Shown: piece after piece, positions 1 through 14,900 of the stretch
Position numbering within the stretch: the first letter of the stretch is position 1
How the letters are laid out: every line of letters begins with the position of its first letter
Origin: Pardosa pseudoannulata
Taxonomy: Eukaryota; Arthropoda; Arachnida; Araneae; Lycosidae
NCBI GenBank assembly: GCA_032207245.1
Contig: CM063509.1
Span: forward strand, 10,943,314 to 11,007,313
DNA length: 64,000 nucleotides
Reading direction: 5' to 3'
The notes under the pieces: generated by a model
Databases searched by the model: none
Told to the model about the DNA's origin: nothing
What the model saw: only the letters and a program-made list of their open reading frames with translations
Made by a program: the position numbers and the translations under genes

Positions 1-72
1 TGCTAGATAATGAATAGAACTTGCATGTACTTTCATACTGTTTTATTTATTTATTTATTTATTTATTTATTT
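1..72. repeat. TTTA tetranucleotide repeat
   Basis: ATTT/TTTA units repeated from about 42 to 72, at the window's left edge. Confidence 0.85.
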
Positions 73-164
73 TTTTGAGTAACTATTTCAGGATTTACAT
101 TGTTAATTTATTTAAAGTCATTGATTTTAAACATTCTTGTATGTAAAACGTTTTTGATGAAATA

Positions 165-440
165 TGATGGAAAATTGAAGCCCAGTGCTATTGGGGTAGT
201 GTGGTCCAAGGTTCTATCCTTGTGCTGGACAAGGTTGGCTCAGTCTTTCATCCCTTCAGTAGGTAGACAAACTAAGGACCAAGTGTACTTGGGAACTAAA
301 CACTAGAGGTTGCATGTTAAGTTAACCACCTAACTGGGACATATGCTTCGCACTCCAGGGCCTTTTGGTATCGAAAATGGAGATTAGCACCTTAGGCCAT
401 GGCTCTTAGTTGAGCTATAGCACTGGGGAGTTGAGTTTAA
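165..440 (+). repeat. SINE-like repeat with pol III box B-like motif
   Basis: Less AT-rich than its surroundings. GGTTCTATCC (about 211) resembles box B and is followed by GGCTCAGTCTTTCATCCCTT and GGACCAAGTGTACTTGGGA, blocks that look like the body of a tRNA-derived SINE. No second copy lies in the window, so the assignment rests on texture and box B only. Confidence 0.45.
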
Positions 441-1876
441 TGATGGAAATTTACATTTTATGGTGAAAATTGTTGTATAAATTTTAATGTATTATTTGTT
501 TTTCATTTGACTTACATATGTCAGCAATTATTAACTTAGTATGTAATTTTAAATTTCTAAAGTTGCTCTTATTAAAATTTAGGTAATAGTTTACAATAAA
601 TTGTTTGCAGTTCATTTCAAGAACTAATACATTAAGCTGGCAACATTTGAATACTAGCTGCTTCATGCCCAATCTTTGATCTGTCCAATTAATGCTACTA
701 CAATAAAGGGTATATTTATATTAGTTTGAATGTTATAGTATATACTAGCAATAAAAGCAATTTCAAAAATAAAACAGCTCATTTTCATAAAATTTATTTT
801 ATTTAAATTTAATATTCAGTATAATTAAGAATCTCAAATGAAGTTTAATGTTTTTTCAAAATTGATATTAGTTTTTATATTAAACCACTAACATAAACAA
901 TAGTACTTAAGATTTCATTAAATTTGAAGCAGATCAGCTTATCTTGAAAAAAATATACTTCTCTATAAGCTGGAAGCAAGCAATAAATTGTGGAAAAAAC
1001 ATTAAAATTTTTTTTAAACTTACATTTTTTAAACTTATAAAAAAAGGATAGTTTCAAATACTGATCTTATAGTTTAAACTACCTCTGTTGCGTGCAATAC
1101 ATGAAAATTTTATTGCCACATGGTCTATCACTGCAATTTTCAAACTGGGCAGTAATCAAGGAAAGATAGCTTAAGATTGTAAAATTTATAATGAAAAAAT
1201 GAAGGTGCTTAACATTTTAATTTTAAGCTGTCTTCTTTCACTATGTTGAAACCTACTAAGAAATGACCTTATATTTGTTTAGAGAAACAGCCAATCCTCT
1301 ATTTCTGAAGTTCTCAAACTGGGTGCCATGTTGGAAAAAGTTTGAAAATCATTGGTTTTGCACTTTATTTTGTAGCAGTTTGATTGGAAAATTGTTCATA
1401 AATTTTAATTTTGGCCATTTTTGGCTTCTTTGTAACATATGTGGATTTTAAGTTTTTTCCCCATTTTGGCTTATGTATTTTTCAACAAAAATCACACTCT
1501 CGGCTTATATGTGGATGGGCTTATATTCAGAAATATAATAAATATATATAGAGAGAGAGAAAGAGACTTAGATAGCAGTCTTAGAATCAAAATGACAGGT
1601 AAGTTTTACATTTGCATCAAATAAACAGTTTCATTGGGGATTTTAATCTGTGTCCCCTCCCTCTCTCTCTCTCTCTCATACACACAAAAGAAGAAAAATT
1701 TCTTAGTAGGTTTTCTTTTATTCTGACTCATTAATTTGGCAATGACTTGTACCAAGAAATTCTAAGTAAACAATATGCAATAGTGACTTGTGATTTTCAC
1801 AAGTGATAAAAGTGTTGCCAAATTCAGTACACTAGAAATTTTAAACTAAATTATCATATTTAACAGTAACTTTAAT
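441..1876. other. Upstream intron, nothing recognised
   Basis: AT-rich intronic sequence of the BLTP3-like gene upstream of its first visible exon. Only short GA and CT runs (about 1548-1565, 1655-1678). No exon with suitable phase was found. Confidence 0.6.
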
Positions 1877-1944
1877 CGCATGACGAGTGTAGCTCGTCAT
1901 TGTGCGGTATGGAATGAAAAACTAATGACGAGCTAGACTCGTCC
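1877..1944. repeat. Pair of GACGAG/CTCGTC hairpins
   Basis: Two short inverted repeats lie ~45 bp apart: ATGACGAG-TGTAG-CTCGTCAT (1880-1900) and GACGAG-CTAGA-CTCGTC (1927-1943). They are bounded by TTAA-like words (TTTAA upstream, GGGGTTAA downstream), and CG content is high for the region. Function unknown; probably a small repeat family. Confidence 0.6.
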
Positions 1945-1964
1945 TTTTACCGGAAGGGGTTAAG

Positions 1965-2717
1965 AAATTCCTGTTTAAAAAAATTTCCTACTTAAGATGT
2001 TGTAGTTCTGGCCCCAGTTTTATTCATATATCTATACATAGTAAGTTTTCCCAGTCATGAAATTTTACTTTAAACATTTTTCTGCTTGAGAATTTATGTC
2101 CTGAGAGGCTTCATTAATATTTTAAAATAGATATAAAAGTTATATTTTTGAAAGAATTGAATAATGATGCATGCAAGCAATAAACAGCTTTTCTCTGCAG
2201 TAATAATTGTTTCAAATTAGAGAGTTAATGCTCTACTTGTAAGATCTGACAAGTATAACCCTTTATAAGCAAAGTCAGTTCGGTTCTTTTCACTAATTAT
2301 CCCAAACAAGAATGAAAGTTATGAATTACAACATTAAATCTGCCATAAAGAAACCAAGTACAAATTCTTGGGAATAAAAAATAAGGTAAATTAATATAAC
2401 ATTATTTATAGTTATTTATATTTGTATTTAAAGTTTTCTTTAGTTTTAAAAGAATAATTCAAATATTAATCTTTGTTAAGGTTAAGTGTTTCAAAAATAT
2501 ACATTCTAAATTAAATTACGATGATAAATATAATTATAAATGTAAAATAGCATTATACACCCATAAGAACTTTTTTAGAAGTGGAAAAACAAATTACTAC
2601 TAAAATTTAGATAAAACATTTTGAAAAATATTTTAATTCAACTTTCTCATTTAAGAAGTTTTCCCACTTAAGAAGTTTTTGTATCTTGGAAAACGACCTT
2701 AAGTAGGCTCCACTGTA
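1965..2717. mobile_element. Decayed relative of the 19646-20425 element
   Basis: It shares CCCAGTTTTATTCATAT and several TTAAGAAGTTT words with the 19646-20425 element (reverse orientation). It ends near CTCCACTG|TA at about 2717. The left end is not clear and may be interrupted by the hairpin pair at 1877-1944. Confidence 0.45.
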
Positions 2718-2812
2718 TATGCATGTACATAATTGTGGATAGATTTGAACAATAAGAGAATATAAAATTCTGTTTCAGTTGCTAATAATATCTTTTAAAT
2801 CTAAATTTCTAG

Positions 2813-2979
2813 ATTGCAGTGTTATTGGATCAAGACTTATATTTGTTCTGGATGATTTGCTTTGGGTTCTTACTGATGCTCAACTTGTTGCTGCGTTACA
2901 TTTTGTCCAGTCTCTTAGTGGTCTAGTGCAAAAAGCAACTGAACTCACTCAGAAACAGAAGGCAAAACAAAAATTGGAG
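2813..2979 (+). CDS. UHRF1BP1L: BLTP3-like exon 1 of window
   Basis: The exon lies between a TTTCTAG acceptor and a GAG|GTAATG donor. It enters in phase 1 (two bases complete a codon) and leaves in phase 0. It encodes the conserved stretch around [12 protein letters not shown] followed by [12 protein letters not shown] and a Lys/Gln-rich helix. In human homologues this block follows the first few hundred residues, which sets the missing N-terminal length. An upstream exon ending in phase 1 is required and is not found in bases 1-2812. Confidence 0.88.
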
Positions 2980-5900
2980 GTAATGATTTTAATTGTCTCT
3001 TATTTACTTATATTTTCCTGGAAGTATTTAATATTTATATAAACTTTACTGGAATAAGAATGTGTAAGGTTATTTCTCTAAAAACTTTAGATCTCTATAT
3101 TTAATAATTTTCACAAGTTAATTAAAAAGTACTGTAAAATCAAAAAGTTGCAATTTTGGTAATCTAATAAATACTCTTTTCTGAGAAAACTCAGTCTACT
3201 ATAGAAGAGAAAATTATACAGCATGTATTATGTTGGAGACTGTCTCACATGGTGTAGCAAAACCAGAGCCAGACAGTGGCTCAGCTGACAACCCAATACA
3301 GTGCAGGGCCAAGTAGAATAGTATCGGAGCACACTGTTGGATATGGGGCTACACAGCAAATGTCCCACTTGCTGGGCACAGGAACATCACGACTGGTCCA
3401 TGGATCAGTGGGAGAGAGTTTCCAGGTCAGATGAATCACACTGATGGCTGTGTCAGGATACGCCATGTTCCAGGTGAACAATTGCTCCCTCAATGTGCAG
3501 TAGATCATATGCAGGCCAGTGGTGGCAATATTATGCTTTGGGGGACATTCTCTTGGACATCTCTGGGACCTATTGTTGCGGTAGAGCAGACCATGAATGC
3601 TACAGAGTATCTGAACATCATTGTGGACCATTTGCACCCTTACATGGCATCTGTTTTTCCAGCTGGAAATGGAATGTTCCAACAGGACAATGCCCCATGT
3701 CACAAGGCTAAAATTGTGTTCAGGTGGTTCGAGGAACATGATGCTGAATTCCAGTGAATGTCCTAGCCACCTAACTCACTGGATCTCAATCCGATAGAAC
3801 ACATTTGGGATGTCATGGGACAGCAGCTCAGAGTTCAAAGACCACCCATTCGCAATATCTCGAGTTTGCGTAATCGTTGCTTAAACATCTGGTACAATCT
3901 GTCTCCGGCCATCTACCAAGGACTTGTGGCATCCATGCCAAGGCGGGTTGAAGCTGTGTTGCATGCCAAAGGTGGGCCAACTCGTTATTGGCAGGTGGTC
4001 ATAATGTTTTGGCTCTTGAGTGTATACGTTCACACAAGGAAACTTTAAAACTTTAAATATCCATTTTGACTAGTTTTGTGTTGTGACATCTGTACTTACC
4101 TTACTTATCTCAAAAACAATTAGACACAAAATGTTGAAATTTTATATTTAGGCCTATTGTAACATCTAGTTGTGCACTTCCATTTTTGATTTCAGTCTAT
4201 AATCTACATATCTAAAAATATTAATGCAACAAATATTAAAGTACTAACATTTGCTACCAGATGGAGTAGTTGAGTTCTACTTATTGTTGAATAAATATTG
4301 TGTAAATTTTAGATATTATCCAAAGATAATGTTTTAAAAATTGTACAACTGTTCACTTTAAAGAATTAGAGAATCATACATCATATTCAAATAAAATAAG
4401 TTTAAATGAATTGCTGAAAAAATGTATATAACATCTAATAGGCATATTTTTCTTAAAAGTCTTTAAACCATATCCTAATCTACAAAACAATTACAATACT
4501 TAAAAAAAAAAAAAAGAATAGGTGTTATGCTCTCTTTAAGTAATATGTTTTTTTGTTACTATCCTAGTTTCCAAATTATCTGAAATCCTTTTTATTTTAT
4601 GAGTTGTACATTTTAATATTTAAAGTACTTACTCTTTAACTCTGATATGTATATATCATCAAATAATAAATATTTAAAGTAATTGGGCTATTATTTAAAA
4701 AACATTTTTATTTAAAAAAAAATTGAATGGGTACCATGCTTCTCTTAAGTAATGTTTTTCTTTTATTATCCAAGTTTCCAAATTATCTGAAATCCTTTTC
4801 ATTTTGTGAGTTGTCCTTTTAGTATTTAAAATACTTACTCTTTAACTCTCATATATTATTTTTCAAAATTGTGCTAAATTATTTTTCTTTTAATTTATAT
4901 CTCCTAGTTTAAGTTACATAGTTCTACTTTCCAAATATTTCTTTAATATAAACTATTCTTTCTGTTGTCTCATTTTTTTATAATAGTAATTTTAAATTAC
5001 ATTAAAATTCACACTTAAAAATTCTCTCTTCCACTGTAGCAACAACCAGACAAATTTACCCAGAGTCATTCCAAGTCCAGTATGTCTTTCTCTCCTGCAT
5101 TTCATCGCCATGATGTTGTGGAGACATCGTACCATGTACTTTGCAGCAGAATAGATTTGCATTTATGTGATGATATGGATCCAAAAGGTCTGGTTGGTTA
5201 ATTAGTTATATTATACTATAAATTGAGCTTTAATTTTAGGCTTAGAATAAGAACTGTCAGTAAAAGTTAGAAATAGTACAGTGTAGCTTCTCAAGAAAAT
5301 ATAATTCATTATTTTTTCCAGTTAAGGTACCCATCTATGTTCAGAGAACATTTTTCTTTAAACATAGAAACTAGTTCATGTTTTTACATTTTTAGATTTA
5401 TTTTTTATATTATCATAGAGAATTGCACTTAAAAAATTTATTCCTGGAGAAGTTTTTATAAAATTTCTAATAAATGAAGAAAGTTTAGTAAAAAAATCGG
5501 TTTTTTCAAAAGGTCTAATTTTTTAATAAAGTAAATTATTTCAATATTTTTGGATGCAACAAATTTCTTATACACTGGACTAGTAAATCACCTAAAATCT
5601 TTGCTTCATTTACATTTGGTAAAAAATTTTGGTTCTTCAAAATCATACACATTGAATTTCTAATGAATTTTCATTACCTTTATATCTAACTATAAGTGTA
5701 ACATCATTAATAATGATCCAAATTTAAAGCTTTTAGGTCATTCGTTAGTAAATACTATCAAAAGCATTCATAATAATTTTCAACAAAATATTTTGAGAAA
5801 TCACATTTTAAGTTTCAACATTTTATTAAAAATACTGTTCTGAGAAAATTTAAAATTCCCCACACTTTCTTGCTTCAAAACTTTCTAATTGCCAAGTTGC

Positions 5901-8900
5901 TAATTATTAAATATACTAGAAAAACGTTTAAACTAATCGTCATGAAAATTAAAAAAGTTTTGTCCAAAAAATGCTCTTTAAAAAGGCTTTAAATTCACAA
6001 CTTCCGGTTCCGAAGTCGTTACTTCCGTTTTGTTTTGACAGCGGTCACTGATGTTTAAACAGCTGTAACTCTTCTTTAAAATGCCATAAAGACAAAACAA
6101 ACACAGATTTAAAAGGCTAAAGGTTGAAATTTTACAATAAAAAAATATAAAAAATTATGATTTTTGACAAAAAATGACGTTTTTAACATATACGGATACC
6201 TTAAGCAAGACAACACTAATGTAGATCAGCTTAGATCAGCAGTACTTCAAGTATGGACTAAAGAGTGTTTTTATTTATTTATTTTTTTGTGTTTGTAGGT
6301 CTGTGTGGTAAGCAAATTCAATTGGTATGATATTCAAGCAAGCTGAAATTGATTTGTTTTCAAATCGCAGATAGTTTAAACACTTATTAAAAAAAGCAAA
6401 TAATTAATATGAAGATATTCTTCTATATGTATTCTCAGTAATATGGTTTAGAAGAGAAAACATTTCAGCTTTTTTTAACCCATTAAGACAAGAAATATTG
6501 TGTTTTTACTGCAAAGCAACATAGTATATAGCATATTGTAAAATAATAAGCTAAAATAAAATCTGAAATCATAAGTAATTTTAATATTCACTTATATTAG
6601 GCAAATATAAATTAATCTTGAAATCAGCAAATTTTATTAACATTTGAAGAAAAACTAAGAACTTATGATGAATTATGAAACCTATTATTATCTGGGACAA
6701 TGGCAGACATGCCAACTACTGCAGATTCTTTGGAGTTGCTCCGGATAAATGAAAGAAATTGATAACTCCGGGAACTCTTCAGATTGCTCCGAAAAATAAC
6801 AGAAATTTTTAACTAACAAATCATAATTCAGCAGTCAGACACAAAATACCAAAAATAACGCTGAATATAGTACTCTTTCTACACAATAATGTTGCATGTG
6901 AAAGAGTTTTCAGTACTTTACTGAAATACCAAACTGAATTTGGGTCAAATTTGAGTAGCAATGTCTAGAATCCCTGGTAATAGAAAAATGTAAATATTTT
7001 AATCGGGTAAAAAAAAAAAAAACTTGTCTTAAAAATAAGTTAAAAAGCTACTTATACATTGTTAAATGCATAAATTTTAATTTACCCTTTCCTACTGTGT
7101 GTTTATTTTTAATTTTATTTGATCAGATATAATTTAGAAACCAATAAGATATGCAATTATGTTTTAAAATTTGTTTGGGCTATTTTGTTTTTGTTTATTA
7201 TGTATGTAAATTGCATACATTGTATTTCGTAAATTGTACTTCTTAGGTAGGTTATTAACTTTGAAAACTGCACTGATGCTCGTGACAGAGATGCCTGAAT
7301 GTTGGCATGTTTACAGTGGTTGAACAAACTCTGAATAGTTCTGAAACAATACTGTTAAATCATAGAAAAATATATGCCTCCTTTAGGGTTTGCAACTGTT
7401 TTAAGCAATTGAAATGATTAAATATTTGTGTTTAGTTAACTTATGCATATTATGTCACACTTGAGGAATTTTCTGAAATTTACAGCTAATTATAGAAGTG
7501 TAACCTACAATTATATTTACGATTTCTATTGTGGCTGCAAGCCTTTGATTGGAAACATTTGTTCCTAGAGCAAGGAGAGAAGGGGAGGTTAAATTATCAT
7601 ATGTTGGGGGTGGACCTTTTTGGTAGATGGATGCCATTGTAGATATCTCTGAATGGCCAAGAATTATTTTTGATAGAAATTATTCTATATATTACTTATT
7701 TCAATTGGGCATTGATTCTTTTTTGTTTAGAATGTTCAAGATGCTGTGTCTGCATAACACACACACACCCATAAAAGAAACAAAGTTGGTAGTGTAAAAA
7801 AATGTTTAGTTACTCTACAAATTCCAAAATGTTTTGCTATAACTGCTAATTTATTATTTTATAATGTTACTTAGTTATTGTCCATTAATGTTGTATAGCA
7901 ACGTAATTAACTGTTATATAGTAATGAAAATTTCACAATAAAATGTTCTGCTTCTAAGTGTGTACATAATTGTTCAGTTGTGTATTTTTTGTGTTTATCA
8001 AATTCCATTTCATTTATATGTCAAGGGGTTAATAAGAAATTCAGATCTGTTAGAAACATTTTTAATTAAATAAATAGAGTTGTCTATAGTTCATTGGATG
8101 AATGATATACATTATATAATTTAGTTAGAGAGAAATAAATAACATGTTATAAACTATTCAGCTTTTCTTTTATTAATGTTAATGCTTCTGAAATTAATAA
8201 CTTTTGTGTGAATATTTAGATGGTCGATCTCAACACTCTCATTTGAAAGGGGGAGGTGCATTGCAAGTATCATTAGACAAGTTTATTGTTGATTATTATC
8301 CGTACCACAGAGCATGTGAGTATTATATCTTAGATTTTTTAATTTTTTTTTTAAATTATTTAGAAGGTCATCCATACTATATGGTAACAGTTTTGTGTTT
8401 TTATTTCTTGTTAGGATTTTGAAATAAAGAATTGATATTTTTACTTTAGTCTTATTAATGATTTCTACATAAAGTTTATTGATTTAGTTAAATCTGCTAT
8501 ATATTCATTATATTTATTGTACAAGATTTTTTTAAGCTCTCTTGCAATACTTTTAGTAGTAACTAGTAAATTTTCATTGTAAATAGTGATAAACCTACAG
8601 TTCTATTTGTTGATATTTCACAATTTGCACTATACTACATGTTTGTCAAGATTATTTAAAAAAAAAATCAAGGTTCTTATGAAAAAATAAAAAATAATCG
8701 AGTGACAAATAAAATGTTAAATACTTTTAATTCTGCAACAATGACTCCATTACCCAAGGAAACAAAATAGACTGCAATGAAAAAATAAAAATGGCAGAAT
8801 GAAATTAAAAAATAATACATCAAATAATAATAAAAGGATTAAATAGTTAAATGATTTTTGATAGGGAAATCAAAACTTGCTCATTTCAAAGCAATTTTAT

Positions 8901-11900
8901 GCACTATCACAAGAATTAAGTTGCCCCAAAGATTTTAATTATTTCAGGATACCATTTGCAGAAAATTCTATATAATATGTGCTTTGAGAGAGAGAAAATT
9001 CTTTCTCCATTATGCCATTACCCAAAACAATTTGACCTGCCTACAACCTTTCCAAGGTTGAACTGAGTAACCACATAATGTTTTTCAAGATTGCCAGACA
9101 ATTCAAAATGCATAGCTAAATTCCATAGACCATTAACCCTCACATACATACTAAGGGTTTTATTTGCATATATATATGTAACATATTCAGGAGTTCATCG
9201 CCAATCACCATAATAAAGTCATAATCACAATCACATAAGGTAGTCTAGTTAATAACTTTTATTTTCATATTGAAAATAATTAGGCCTTACGTCACACACC
9301 ACATTCCGTCATCTCATGAAATACTTCTCTTGCCCTGTCACATGACCATTAAAACCGGAAACACAACGACACCACTCTCATAATTTAGAACCTTGACCAA
9401 CTTCAATTTTTACTGTTTTATATATATATATATATATAAAATAATCTTCATTTGTTTACGTAATTTCTTTACAATATTCTATTATCTGTGTATATCTAGT
9501 TGGTAGCCGAGATCATTGGTTGCATTATTCAGAACCATCATCTAGTCGTAGCACATGGGTTCAGCAACTTCTAACTCTTTTCAATGAAAAGTTGCAAACT
9601 AAGATGGATTTAAATGCTACAAATGAAAATATATTTTCTAAAGAGAGTCCAAAACATGGGATGCAAAAGTCTTCTCCGTCATCTACTGAAAATGTAAGTT
9701 ATTGAAAGTAACATTTTACTTCAAATTCTATATTTAAGTTATATTATAATATATAGCTAATAATGTATAATATATATATATATAATTTATTAAGATAGTT
9801 CTTTTTTATTTTCTTTAGTTTTAGTTTTTGTTTTTTAGTTTTAGTTTTTTAGTTTCTTTTTTATTGAAGTTGTATGAATGTATCGTTAAAAAATTAATCA
9901 TATAAGTACTTTTCATCTTAGCACCTGGTGTCACCTGAGCACATGTATTTACATGTATCTGTTTATATATATGTCTATTTATACATGTATATATAAATTT
10001 ATATATATGCAGGGGGCAAACCTCTTGTATGCCTCGGATATTTTTTTCTATATTCTATGGAAAAAGAGGTTATTGACTGTCATTTTAAACGTAGGTAATT
10101 AAAAAAAAGTAATGGTAAAAATTTCATTACACCGTTTTATAATGCTAATAAAGTATGATAACAGAACTTGTGTTTTACTGGACATCTCATTGTTATCCTG
10201 GATGTTCTCTAGACATAAATTAGACCTTGTAAATGTCAAACAGATGCCCAGAAAATGTATGTGCTTATGAGATAATATATATATGTGTGTGTATGTGTGT
10301 ACTCACATATACACACAGAATCTCTCACACTCACACAAATATATATGCATAAATAGGTCAGATTTTGAAAAATAAATTTAAGTTTTAAGGTTAATTTGAA
10401 TATAGATTGTAATGCACTCATTAATGTTGCAGAATGGTATGTGTTGAAGTAACATATTTAAACACAATGTTAATGCCAAATCTGAAATCTTGCTTAGTTT
10501 TGATCTTTCGTTAAATTAACAAACTAAAGGGATTCGTAACTTTTGTATAACATTTAACTGTCTATTGTCATGTTAACATGGTTTTACATGTTTTATGAAA
10601 TACTGCTCAAATATCAAGATATAAATGCTTATATAAATTATTTGAAAACATTTTTACAGTTTTTTTTTATTCCTAACTAAATAGAAAAGAATATTTGAAC
10701 ATAAAATGTAAACATTTAAAGAATGCTGATATTAAAAACTATAAATGTAAACATTTAAAGATCTCTTATTGTCCATGAAAAAATTTCATTCATGCATAAC
10801 GAAAATTCATAAATTGTTACACTTATATAAGTCAAGATACTCTACACATATAAAGTATTTTACTGACATTTGAGTACATTATTTTAGAAGAGAATGTGCT
10901 ACACTATTTTATATCAAGATATGATTACATTTCAAGTGAAAAGCTGATCTTACTTAAGGGAAATATCTAAACTTTGTTCTGAATTTAAATCTGCACTCTG
11001 TTCTAATAGATCAGTGTTATAGCTATTATCATTACCTGGGGACTTCAGTATTCTACAACTTCATATTATTCGTAGGATTTTTTCTTTCTATTTATAAGCT
11101 TTCAATTTAAATTTATTAATTATATATTATTTTTAGTCTTAAGTATTCTGCTATAATAATAGCTATCCAGTAATATGGAAGTCATTTTAGGAAGATGGTC
11201 TATTAATGTATATCTGTGATTGTAAAGTTTATTAGTGCACAGTAGTTGTAAATTTTTTTAATGATTGGACGGAGGCATTTTTTAAAGTTCCTTTGCATCG
11301 TACTAATATATATCTAAAATCTATAAAATTTAGAGTATAATATTAGAGTAAAATTTCGAGAAATATTTTTTGAACATCCAAAAGTTATTTCCTGAAAGAA
11401 CAGGGAACATTTATTTATAGATTATCTCTTCTAATTTGCAGTTCTTAGGGGCTGAACTTCCATGCTTTTTTTCAAGCTTGTTATGAAGTACATGAACAGG
11501 AAGAAATATTTTTTATGTACTGTATTTTATGGACTATAAGACACACTATTTTTCTTTTAAAAAGTGCCTCCAAAATTCAGGTGTCTTATACTTAAAATTA
11601 ATGTAAAAATATCCAGAGTTTGATTTAAAATCCCCACCAGTCTTAAAAACTATCTACAATCAAACAAGTGTGTCAGTGAATAAAGCAGTCGGGGTCTAGA
11701 GGGAGAGAAGATATTGTAACGTATCCGGTCCCTGTTTTAGGTGACACAAGGAAGAATCAGGTGTGTCTTGATTAATGAATTTATTTACACTTCTGCTGTA
11801 TACATCATTTCACAACTACACACACAAAAAAAAAATTTCCGATCACAGGTAAGTGATTAGTACACGTAGGCTTGAGTAGAGTCGGGTACCTAAACTAAAA

Positions 11901-14900
11901 TCAGTCTCTGCCGAAATATGGGTGATTCAACGGAAGAAACAATTCAGTATCTCTCGCGAAAGTTCACTGAAGTACTGGTAGAATATTGAAACACAGTGAG
12001 AGTTATGAAGGAAAAATGCAAACAATCCTGAAGAGGATTATAATAGAAAAGGAAACCCAATGCACAGGGTATCATTTCAATCTCAGCAAGAGGTATATCC
12101 CAAGACGGGATTTTACTAAATAAAACTCTCTGATAGAGAGACTTGTCGAGCCGACCTCTGAGTTAGCCAATGTGAGCTACTCCTTAAAGAAAAGATCCCA
12201 AGGTGGAATAATAGAAAAAAAAAACTCTCTGATAGAGAGACTGGTCAAGGTGACCTCTGAATTAGCTGGTTGCTAGCTAACTTCACTAAAAAACAAATCT
12301 TCTAGGTGAGGGGCCTCTAAGAGAGGGGCCTCACCCACAATTTCATTATTGGATCACCTAGCAATGATCTCATCTTCGAACAACTGGATTGGTCCGGGTT
12401 AAACAATCATCGGCCGCAAACCCAGGGGTCCCTGGAATTCTTAGCGGCTACCTCCAAGTCGTGGCAAATCCTTTGTCATTCCAGTGATCATATTTTTGGC
12501 TGTCAGTGAAGGTGCTGTGTTGTCTGGTATATTGTACCTCTACTATAGGGCACAACAGTGTAGACATCGTGGTGCCAGGGAAAACAATTCTTTTGTATCC
12601 ACACAAGCGAAGTCCACCTCTCAAAGCAAAGTTCTTTGATGTCAACACACTGCTAAATCACGCCATTACAACATTATTGTTAAATCTTTCAAGTAATGAT
12701 GGAAATGAAGAGGACAATAATTAAAACAAATAGGAAGAAGAAGAAGAGAAAAGTTCTGACAATGATTTTAAGGAATTTTAAAAGATCAACTAAGTAAGGT
12801 TATAAAATGTAATTTCAATATTATAAACTAGAATTTTTTTTAGTCTGGCTTTGCAATTTATAATAAAAATGGTAAAAGATGCTTAAATTAAGGTGTGTCT
12901 TATAGTCCATAAAATACTGTAATTCCTTCCTTTAAAACTATACATTTTCATCCAAATTATTGATGCTTTAATGGACTTTTCATTTAAATTTTACTATGAA
13001 ATGCTTTTTGGTGTAGAGGCTTGGGGCTATTATTGCCAGACAATATCCAAATATATATAAGGTCTCTTTAAGTACTGGTATTTGTAGGTTCAAATTCTAT
13101 TGTTTATATGGATGTTCATGAGCATTTTGCAATTTAGAAATAGATCTCAGTGTAATTATCCCTAATGTTAAGAAAATAATATAATTTACCAAAAACTATG
13201 AAGGCTTGATTGTTACCAAATACTTTTTTGTATTAGAGTTACTGAAGAGGGTTTGAAAACCTCTGCGGCATGCATACTCATAGTCATTTAAAATCAGCTT
13301 TAAACAGTAGGTCTCAGTCTCATTATTCCATGTGTTGCAAAAAAAGTAGATTTTAGCACTCCAAACCAAACCAAATAATGATTAAAGATCCAGTGTTTAA
13401 AATGAAGTTACATTTTACTCTCTTGTTTTTAATTTTAGATTACCTCAACTTCTCCTTCTACGCCCGATGAGAAACCACTTTTAACTCGGAAAGCAAGCAC
13501 AGTTAGTAATTCATCGGGCACTTTAACTCCTGACACTACTTCCCGGAAGAGTATTGGCGGATTAAGTCGCAAGTCATCTTTGCAATGGAATTATCGTTAT
13601 TTAATGTCCAGTTGTTTTGTGTTGAGGCTAGAAGATATTGTTGCCTATAAAGTGTCTACATCAACATCTTCACGAACACATGCAATTGAGAAATTTTTAA
13701 TTTATAACAAAAGTGCTCATATGCCATCTGATATTAAAACAATTCATTTAGAACAAACTTCATATTATTTACCCGGTGAAATTGACTTTCCAGGTTAGTC
13801 TTTTTATATTAAGTTTGTTAAAAACTGTATTTAAATGATTTTGTATTTCAGCTTTTTAAGCGATGTGCCTACCCCATTATAGTGAAAATATACAATTTTT
13901 TTAGTTTGTTTTATAAGTATTTGAGATTTATTGTTTTTTTTTCTTTATAACTAGTGACAAAGTTATACTGTAAATAATTAACCATAATTGAAAATTTGGA
14001 TAACAGAAATGAGCATTAGGGTTTCTGACTTTTCCACCTTTTTTTTACTTTCTGGGAATTTTTTAGAAATTCCCATTAATATAAATCATTCTTGAAATTC
14101 TAATAAATGTATCAAAATTTAGGAAAATCATAAATATAGTTATTTTGAATAAATACCAATAATAATTGATCAAAATAAGGGTATTCATAAATTCTAAAAT
14201 TTTTATTTATATATATTGAGTTGAAAAATACATATTAATTAAACATTTTTAAAGTATGAATTAAGAAAGCGTAAATATTCTACTCTTTTATTATTCAGAA
14301 TAATTTTTAGATTTGTTATGATGAACCCAACACCAGAAAAAACCCTCTTAACTTCAACTGATGTTGGAGGAATCACTTTCAAAGTCTCACCTAGTTTTAT
14401 AATATGATTGTTATACTGTTGATTTGAATAACTGCAATTCTTGCTTTATGTTGCGATTCAAATTAGAAATCTTGCTAAATGAAGAACATAAAACTTGTAT
14501 CTTTGAGTTGATAGCTTTTTCTGATTTTTTACTTAGTGTATAAGATTATTTACCGAAGTTTATGTGCTTTTTCTCTTGAGGGCAAAAAGTTGAACAGTAA
14601 ATCTTCTTCCTCACAAAAAAGGTCTTGTCAAAATTCTTTTAGCCTGTTGAATCAAATTAACTTGTTAACCAAAATAGACTTTTTCTATTTAACTTCAGTT
14701 TTTGTTCAGGCAAGAATAATGTTTTACATAAATTCATTTAATTTTATTATAGTTTGTAGTCTTGTGTATATGTGTTTTTGTGCCTAGGATTAATGAAAGT
14801 ATGACATTTTACAATTTCCTTGGAAATTCTCAGAACATTCCAGAAAAGAAGCCCTAGTGGGCATTTATAGAATTGTAAAATGTAAATTGTATGCTTCACT

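Noticed and set aside
3281..3739. 152-codon open frame on the - strand
   Set aside because: It is the antisense shadow of the decayed Tc1 transposase, whose conserved motifs are on the + strand.
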